The notes beneath the pieces are model-generated. The model made no database searches and was not told the origin of the DNA. It saw only the letters and a list, made by a program, of their open reading frames with translations. The translations under genes and the position numbers were made by a program. A stretch of 28,039 bases of DNA from Prevotellaceae bacterium UBA4372 (GTDB lineage: Bacteria; Bacteroidota; Bacteroidia; Bacteroidales; Bacteroidaceae), in NCBI GenBank assembly GCA_002391275.1, contig DGSC01000015.1, forward strand, positions 1-28,039, written 5' to 3'. Shown here in pieces: positions 24,193 through 28,039 of this stretch. How positions within the stretch are numbered: the first letter of the stretch is position 1; every line of letters starts with the position of its first letter.

Positions 24193-25248
24193 TTATGTTC
24201 TGCTTGGCAGCCTCTCAAGCAATTTTTCCACGAGCCGGGGCATTCCGTAGTTGTCGAGTGCTGCTTCGGGAACCCAGATATAATCAGCCGGTAGGGCAGG
24301 GCGGGCAAAGGTCTCGGCATATAGGAAGTCGGCATGAAGAATGCGGTGGGTGAGAACGTGCCGAACGTCGCGAGCTAAGACTTGAATATCGTTTAAGTCT
24401 ACATACTGGTGCTGCTCGTCTGGCGCAGTCTCAAGTTGAATGACATTAGAATTTTCCGTCCAACCTGATATAATTACTGGCTCCCACAACCCTTGCCATA
24501 TATCACCGGCTCCGCGTCGATGTATGGCTGTGTAGCCATTACATTTAATATATATATAGGCGAGGTGCCGCTGAGTGACTTTCGTTTTGGCAAGTTTCGC
24601 CGGTAATGAATCCACTTTATGCTCGTGCAACGCGATGCATGTATCGGCCAAAGGACAGTCGCTACACATAGGATTGCGCGGAGTGCATACGGTTGCACCG
24701 AAATCCATCAGTGCCTGATTGAATGCACCAGCCTGGCTATGCGGCAGCAATTCGTTGGCCAATTCCGTAAAAAGGTTTTTGCCTTCGGTGGTGTTGATGG
24801 GCGCCTGAATGCCATAGTGTCGGGCAAGCACTCTGTAGACGTTGCCGTCGACGGCGGCTGCAGGATAGCCGAAAGCAATGGATGCTATGGCAGCAGCGGT
24901 ATAGTCGCCAATACCTTTGAGCTTGCGCAAGGCTTCTGGGGTGGCAGGGAAAGCTCCTTTGGCAACAATCTGTTGTGCTGCGGCATGAAGGTTGCGGGCT
25001 CTGCTGTAGTAGCCCAGCCCTTGCCAAAGGCGAAGCACCTCGTCTTCGGTGGCAGAGGCAAGATCCTCAACGGTAGGAAAGCGCTGGAGTAGGCGCCACC
25101 AATAGTCGGTTCCCTGTTCAACGCGCGTTTGTTGCAGAATGATTTCGCTTAGCCAAATTGCATAGGGATCTCGCGTCTGTCGCCATGGCAGGTCGCGTGC
25201 ATTGCGTGAGAACCATTCGAGGATCGTAGTTGTGAATTTGCTAATCAT
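24193..25248 (-). CDS. mutY: A/G-specific adenine glycosylase
   Basis: The 351-aa DNA repair enzyme removes adenine mispaired with 8-oxoguanine. E35 in SEIILQQTRV and D134 in AVDGNVYRV are the expected catalytic residues. The helix-hairpin-helix is KLKGIGDYTAAA (109-120). The 4Fe-4S cluster cysteines are C188, C195, C198 and C204 in the correct C-x6-C-x2-C-x5-C spacing. A C-terminal NUDIX-like domain recognising 8-oxoG covers about 225-345. It is divergent from the HU gene. A weak -7-like box (TAACTTCG, 25253-25260) sits only 4 nt before the ATG. Its 3' end directly touches the dispersed repeat. Confidence 0.95.
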   Translation of the reverse strand: MISKFTTTILEWFSRNARDLPWRQTRDPYAIWLSEIILQQTRVEQGTDYWWRLLQRFPTVEDLASATEDEVLRLWQGLGYYSRARNLHAAAQQIVAKGAFPATPEALRKLKGIGDYTAAAIASIAFGYPAAAVDGNVYRVLARHYGIQAPINTTEGKNLFTELANELLPHSQAGAFNQALMDFGATVCTPRNPMCSDCPLADTCIALHEHKVDSLPAKLAKTKVTQRHLAYIYIKCNGYTAIHRRGAGDIWQGLWEPVIISGWTENSNVIQLETAPDEQHQYVDLNDIQVLARDVRHVLTHRILHADFLYAETFARPALPADYIWVPEAALDNYGMPRLVEKLLERLPSRT

Positions 25249-25355
25249 GCTACGAAGTTATTCAAAAAAAGCAAAATCAATGCCTAAAAGAAGGTATAAA
25301 CTACTTTTTTAACAAAAAAAAATCAGAAAGATTTCGCTAACTGATTGAAAGTTGC

Positions 25356-25363
25356 TACATTTG
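25356..25363 (+). promoter_or_regulatory. -7 promoter box of the HU gene
   Basis: TACATTTG followed by CAG matches the Bacteroidetes -7 box. It gives a leader of about 70 nt before the ATG at 25437. Confidence 0.6.
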
Positions 25364-25436
25364 CAGCTCGAAAACGAAGAATACGCCCAAAGATAAATCA
25401 TACAATTAATATTTAACTCTTATCATTTAACTCAAA

Positions 25437-25709
25437 ATGACTAAACAAGACATCGTTAACCAGATCGCGAAACAGACTGGTGTTGACAAAACGACAACTC
25501 TTGCTGTCGTAGAAGCTTTCATGGAACAAGTGAAAGACTCTCTGAGCGCCAATGAGAATGTATACCTTCGCGGCTTTGGTAGCTTCATTCTGAAGAAGCG
25601 CGCGCAGAAGACAGCTCGCAACATCACTCAGAACACCACGATGATTATCCCCGAGCACAACATCCCTGCTTTCAAACCTGCGAAGGTGTTCTTTGACGCA
25701 GTAAAGTAA
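25437..25709 (+). CDS. HU family DNA-binding protein
   Basis: The 90-aa protein is a complete HU/IHF-type nucleoid protein: MTKQDIVNQIAKQTGV, VEAFMEQVKDSL, YLRGFGSFILKKR and the C-terminal IPAFKPAKVFFDAVK. The DNA-binding arm (about 54-75) lacks the commonest RNP signature and reads RNITQNTTMIIPEHNIP, as in Bacteroidetes HU-like proteins. It binds and bends DNA as a dimer. It lies upstream of the 29-aa basic gene and ribonuclease G in the same direction; a terminator separates it from the latter. Confidence 0.93.
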   Translation: MTKQDIVNQIAKQTGVDKTTTLAVVEAFMEQVKDSLSANENVYLRGFGSFILKKRAQKTARNITQNTTMIIPEHNIPAFKPAKVFFDAVK

Positions 25710-25768
25710 GAGAAAGCTCCATTAATCACACAATTAAAGTTAAACATTAAATTAAATCCTCTACAGCT

Positions 25769-25858
25769 ATGCCAAGCGGAAAAAAGAAAAAAAGACACAA
25801 GATGTCTACTCACAAGCGTAAGAAAAGACTGAGAAAGAACAGACATAAGAGCAAGTAA
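25769..25858 (+). CDS. 29-aa extremely basic protein, likely ribosome-associated
   Basis: The frame reads MPSGKKKKRHKMSTHKRKKR and ends LRKNRHKSK; more than half the residues are K, R or H. From memory, near-identical proteins (MPxGKKRKRHK..THKRKKR) are conserved across Bacteroidetes next to HU, often left unannotated. The composition and KRKKRLRKNRHK pattern resemble the mS38/COX24-type tiny ribosomal proteins found in some bacteria, so a ribosomal role is plausible but unproven here. It follows HU by 59 bp, in the same direction, and is followed by a terminator-like hairpin. Confidence 0.75.
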   Translation: MPSGKKKKRHKMSTHKRKKRLRKNRHKSK

Positions 25859-25921
25859 ACCACTTGCGATGTTTGACTCTTCTGTATGTCTCGTTCTTAG
25901 AGACTTCGTGAGTCACAACAC

Positions 25922-25972
25922 AGGAACAAACCGAGCCCTATGGAAACGAGGGCCGATTTGTTCCTTGTTTTT
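25922..25972 (+). terminator. Terminator after the basic small protein
   Basis: AGGAACAAA (25922-25930) pairs with TTTGTTCCT (25957-25965), with inner GCCCT/AGGGC pairing, followed by TGTTTTT. It ends the HU transcript. Confidence 0.75.
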
Positions 25973-25979
25973 AAGAACG

Positions 25980-26040
25980 AGTTGACAAGTTGATGAGTTG
26001 ACAAGTTAACAAGTTGACGAGTTGACAAGTTGACGAGTTC
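25980..26040 (+). repeat. Octamer tandem repeat AGTTGACR
   Basis: Seven consecutive 8-bp units (AGTTGACA, AGTTGATG, AGTTGACA, AGTTAACA, AGTTGACG, AGTTGACA, AGTTGACG) are followed by a partial AGTTC. They fill the gap between the HU-unit terminator and the ribonuclease G start. Confidence 0.9.
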
Positions 26041-26075
26041 TTTAGTGAAATCGAAAAAAGTAAATCGTAATTCTC

Positions 26076-27650
26076 ATGACCTGTGAAGTAGTCGTTGATG
26101 TACAGCCCAAGAAAATCGCCATTGCCCTGACCGAGGATAAGAGACTCGTCGAGTACCAAGAGGAAGAGCAGCAGGCGAGCTTTAATGTGGGCAACATCTA
26201 CTATGCTCGTGTGCGTAAGCTCATGCCGGGCTTGAACGCATGCTTTGTTAACGTGGGCCATGAGCGCGACGCCTTTTTACATTATTTGGACTTAGGTCCG
26301 AATTTCAACTCTTTTGCTAAATACCTCAAGCAAGTAGGCAGCGACAAGCGCAACCTCTTTCCTATATCCAAGGCTACACCTCAACCTGAGCTCCCTAAAG
26401 ACGGCAGCGTGCAGAATACGTTGCAGGTGGGACAGGAATTGCTGGTGCAAATCGTGAAGGAGCCCATATCCACGAAAGGACCTCGCCTGACGTGTGAGAT
26501 CACCTTCCCCGGTCGCTTCCTTGTGCTCGTGCCTTTCACGGACAAGGTCAGCGTATCCTCGAAAATCAAATCGAGCGCCGAACGTGCACGCCTTAAGCAA
26601 CTTATCCAGAGCATTAAGCCAAAGAATTTTGGCGTCATTGTGCGTACTGTTGCCGAGGGCAAGCGTGTGGCTGAGCTCGATGCCGAGCTCATGATCCTGC
26701 TGCGACGCTGGGATGATGCCATCTTGAAGGCACAGAAAGCAAAAGAGTTGCCTACTCTATGTTTCGAAGAGACCAGTCGCACGGTAGCTTTGCTACGCGA
26801 CCTCTTCAATCCCACCTACGAGAATATCTACATCAACGATGCCAACATCTTTTCCGAAGTGAGGGACTATGTCAAGATGATTGCGCCCGAGATGACCGAG
26901 ATTGTCAAGTTGTACAAAGGCAAGCTGCCGATCTTTGATAATTTCGACATCACGCGACAGATCAAGACCTCTTTCGGAAAGACAGTAAGCTATAAGCATG
27001 GTGCCTATCTTATTATAGAACACACCGAGGCGCTACATGTTGTCGACGTCAACAGCGGTAACCGTGCAAAGAACCCCGACGGGCAGGAGGCTAATGCCTT
27101 GGAAGTGAACCTCGGGGCTGCCGACGAGTTGGCGCGTCAGTTGCGCCTAAGAGATATGGGCGGCATCATTGTTGTGGATTTCATCGACATGAACCTCGCA
27201 GAGGATCGACAGAAGCTTTATGAACGCATGTGCGAGAATATGAAGCGCGACAGGGCAAGGCACAACATATTGCCGCTCTCTAAGTTCGGGCTCATGCAGA
27301 TAACCCGCCAGCGCGTCAGACCCGTCACTGAAGTCAGGGTCGACGAGACTTGTCCTACATGTATGGGCAAGGGCACTATCAAGAGCAGTTTCCTCTTCAC
27401 CGATGTTCTCGAAGAAAAAATCGACCAGCTCGTCAACCACCTTGGTATCAAGTCCTTTACTTTGTATGTTCATCCGTATGTGGCTGCATACATCAATCAA
27501 GGCTTTATTTCGCTAAAGCGCCGGTGGCAGATGAAGTATGGTTTTGGCGTCCGCATCATTCCCAACCAACGCCTCGCCTTCCTTCAATATGAATTTATCT
27601 CGCCTGACGGTGAGGAAATTGATATGAAAAGCGAGGATGAAATGAAATGA
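26076..27650 (+). CDS. rng: Ribonuclease E/G family protein
   Basis: The 524-aa endoribonuclease trims rRNA and mRNA in the cytoplasm. An S1-like RNA-binding domain lies near 35-125 (SFNVGNIYYARVRKLMPGLN, DAFLHYLDLG). The catalytic domain carries the metal-binding aspartates D324 in HVVDVNSG and D368 in IIVVDFIDM. The zinc-link cysteines C426 and C429 are in CPTCMGKG. The length fits RNase G; there is no long RNase E-type C-terminal scaffold. The start MTCEVVVDVQPKKIAIAL matches the N-terminus usual in Bacteroidetes. No promoter box is obvious in the octamer-repeat gap upstream. Confidence 0.95.
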   Translation: MTCEVVVDVQPKKIAIALTEDKRLVEYQEEEQQASFNVGNIYYARVRKLMPGLNACFVNVGHERDAFLHYLDLGPNFNSFAKYLKQVGSDKRNLFPISKATPQPELPKDGSVQNTLQVGQELLVQIVKEPISTKGPRLTCEITFPGRFLVLVPFTDKVSVSSKIKSSAERARLKQLIQSIKPKNFGVIVRTVAEGKRVAELDAELMILLRRWDDAILKAQKAKELPTLCFEETSRTVALLRDLFNPTYENIYINDANIFSEVRDYVKMIAPEMTEIVKLYKGKLPIFDNFDITRQIKTSFGKTVSYKHGAYLIIEHTEALHVVDVNSGNRAKNPDGQEANALEVNLGAADELARQLRLRDMGGIIVVDFIDMNLAEDRQKLYERMCENMKRDRARHNILPLSKFGLMQITRQRVRPVTEVRVDETCPTCMGKGTIKSSFLFTDVLEEKIDQLVNHLGIKSFTLYVHPYVAAYINQGFISLKRRWQMKYGFGVRIIPNQRLAFLQYEFISPDGEEIDMKSEDEMK

Positions 27651-27684
27651 CCCTTTGAGCCTGGTGCTCATCAACCGAATTGCT

Positions 27685-27727
27685 AACAAGGGCGTACCAG
27701 TTTTTTCGACTGGTGCGCCCTTGTTTT
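27685..27727. terminator. Intrinsic terminator after rng
   Basis: AACAAGGGCGTACCAG (27685-27700) pairs with CTGGTGCGCCCTTGTT (27710-27725), with one G-T wobble, followed by a T run. Confidence 0.9.
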
Positions 27728-27784
27728 TTTGTATGCAGACTTGCGTGTTTGATGCCGTTTCCTCGGAGAACATGAAAAAGCAGC

Positions 27785-27817
27785 CATCTCTGTTTTTTTT
27801 ACTTTTTCCCAGAGATG
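27785..27817. terminator. Second hairpin downstream of rng
   Basis: CATCTCTG (27785-27792) pairs with CAGAGATG (27810-27817) around a T-rich 17-nt loop. It may be a backup terminator or serve a gene beyond the window; support is modest. Confidence 0.35.
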
Positions 27818-27879
27818 ACATTGTTGTGGCCTAAGGCATGATTCCGTGTTTCCAGGCACCTGAATCAGTGCTCCCGGGT

Positions 27880-28039
27880 GAAAGATTCGATGCACTTAGG
27901 CGAAGGAATCGATGCACTTAGGCGAAAGATTCGATGCACTTAGGCGAAAGATTCGATGCACCTAGGCGAAAGAATCGATGCACTTAGGCGAAGGATTCGA
28001 TGCACTTAGGCGAAAGATTCGATGCACTTAGGCGAAAGA
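27880..28039. repeat. 22-bp tandem repeat array, continues past the window
   Basis: Seven full units of GAAAGATTCGATGCACTTAG plus GC run from 27880 to 28033, with a partial unit to the end. Units vary only at position 4 (A/G), position 7 (T/A) and once at position 17 (T/C). There are no spacers and all tested frames hit TAG or TAA, so it is neither CRISPR nor coding. Confidence 0.95.

Noticed and set aside
27880..28039. CRISPR array
   Set aside because: Units follow each other directly with no spacers, and the 22-bp period leaves no room for them.

Overview
The window looks like a chromosomal segment of a Bacteroidales bacterium, most likely Prevotella-like (Prevotellaceae). The grounds are: Bacteroidetes-type -7 promoter boxes (TAnnTTTG) ahead of many genes; secreted proteins ending in Prevotella-style tails (KGxYxxxGKKxxxK); a TPR-containing histidine kinase and a TPR/AraC regulator; and the group mutY, HU, ribonuclease G, ssb and gldE. 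This is judged by reading the sequence; no database was searched.

Layout. (1) 1-500: an accessory scrap with a hairpin, a 39-residue peptide gene and the frameshifted C-terminal fragment of a secreted protein. (2) 496-3005 (-): a two-component pair, TPR histidine kinase and LuxR-type response regulator, with a 4-nt overlap. (3) 3205-5178 (+): a secreted protein with EF-hand-like loop, LRR-like region and Ig-like domains. (4) 5179-9680, visibly more AT-rich: a promoter followed by two strong hairpins (possible small RNA), a membrane TPR/AraC regulator, then an apparent operon of a 48-aa ORF and two secreted proteins of unknown function. The operon is preceded by two identical 12-bp sites 21 bp apart and ends at a strong terminator. 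(5) 9818-10392: first copy of a dispersed repeat with a perfect 35-bp inverted repeat. (6) 10502-15714 (+): aspS, a TSCPD-domain protein, a small lipoprotein and a large secreted GH128-like glycoside hydrolase. (7) 15727-21311 (-): an asymmetric heterodimeric ABC exporter and a Na/Pi cotransporter-PhoU fusion. (8) 21508-23400 (+): a short SSB and GldE/CorC, then a terminator. (9) 23552-24192: second copy of the repeat. (10) 24193-27650: mutY (-), HU, a 29-aa very basic protein and ribonuclease G (+). (11) 27880 to the end: a 22-bp tandem repeat array that runs off the window.

How genes may work together. The kinase and regulator form one signalling unit. The AraC-type membrane regulator is a natural candidate to control the small-ORF/secreted-protein operon directly downstream. 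The ABC halves form one transporter with one consensus and one degenerate ATP site. The aspS, mutY, HU, rng and ssb genes are housekeeping. The most unusual items are the duplicated palindromic repeat, the regulator plus tandem-site operon, the hairpin RNA candidate, the tiny peptide genes, and low-complexity insertions that extend two conserved proteins in frame.
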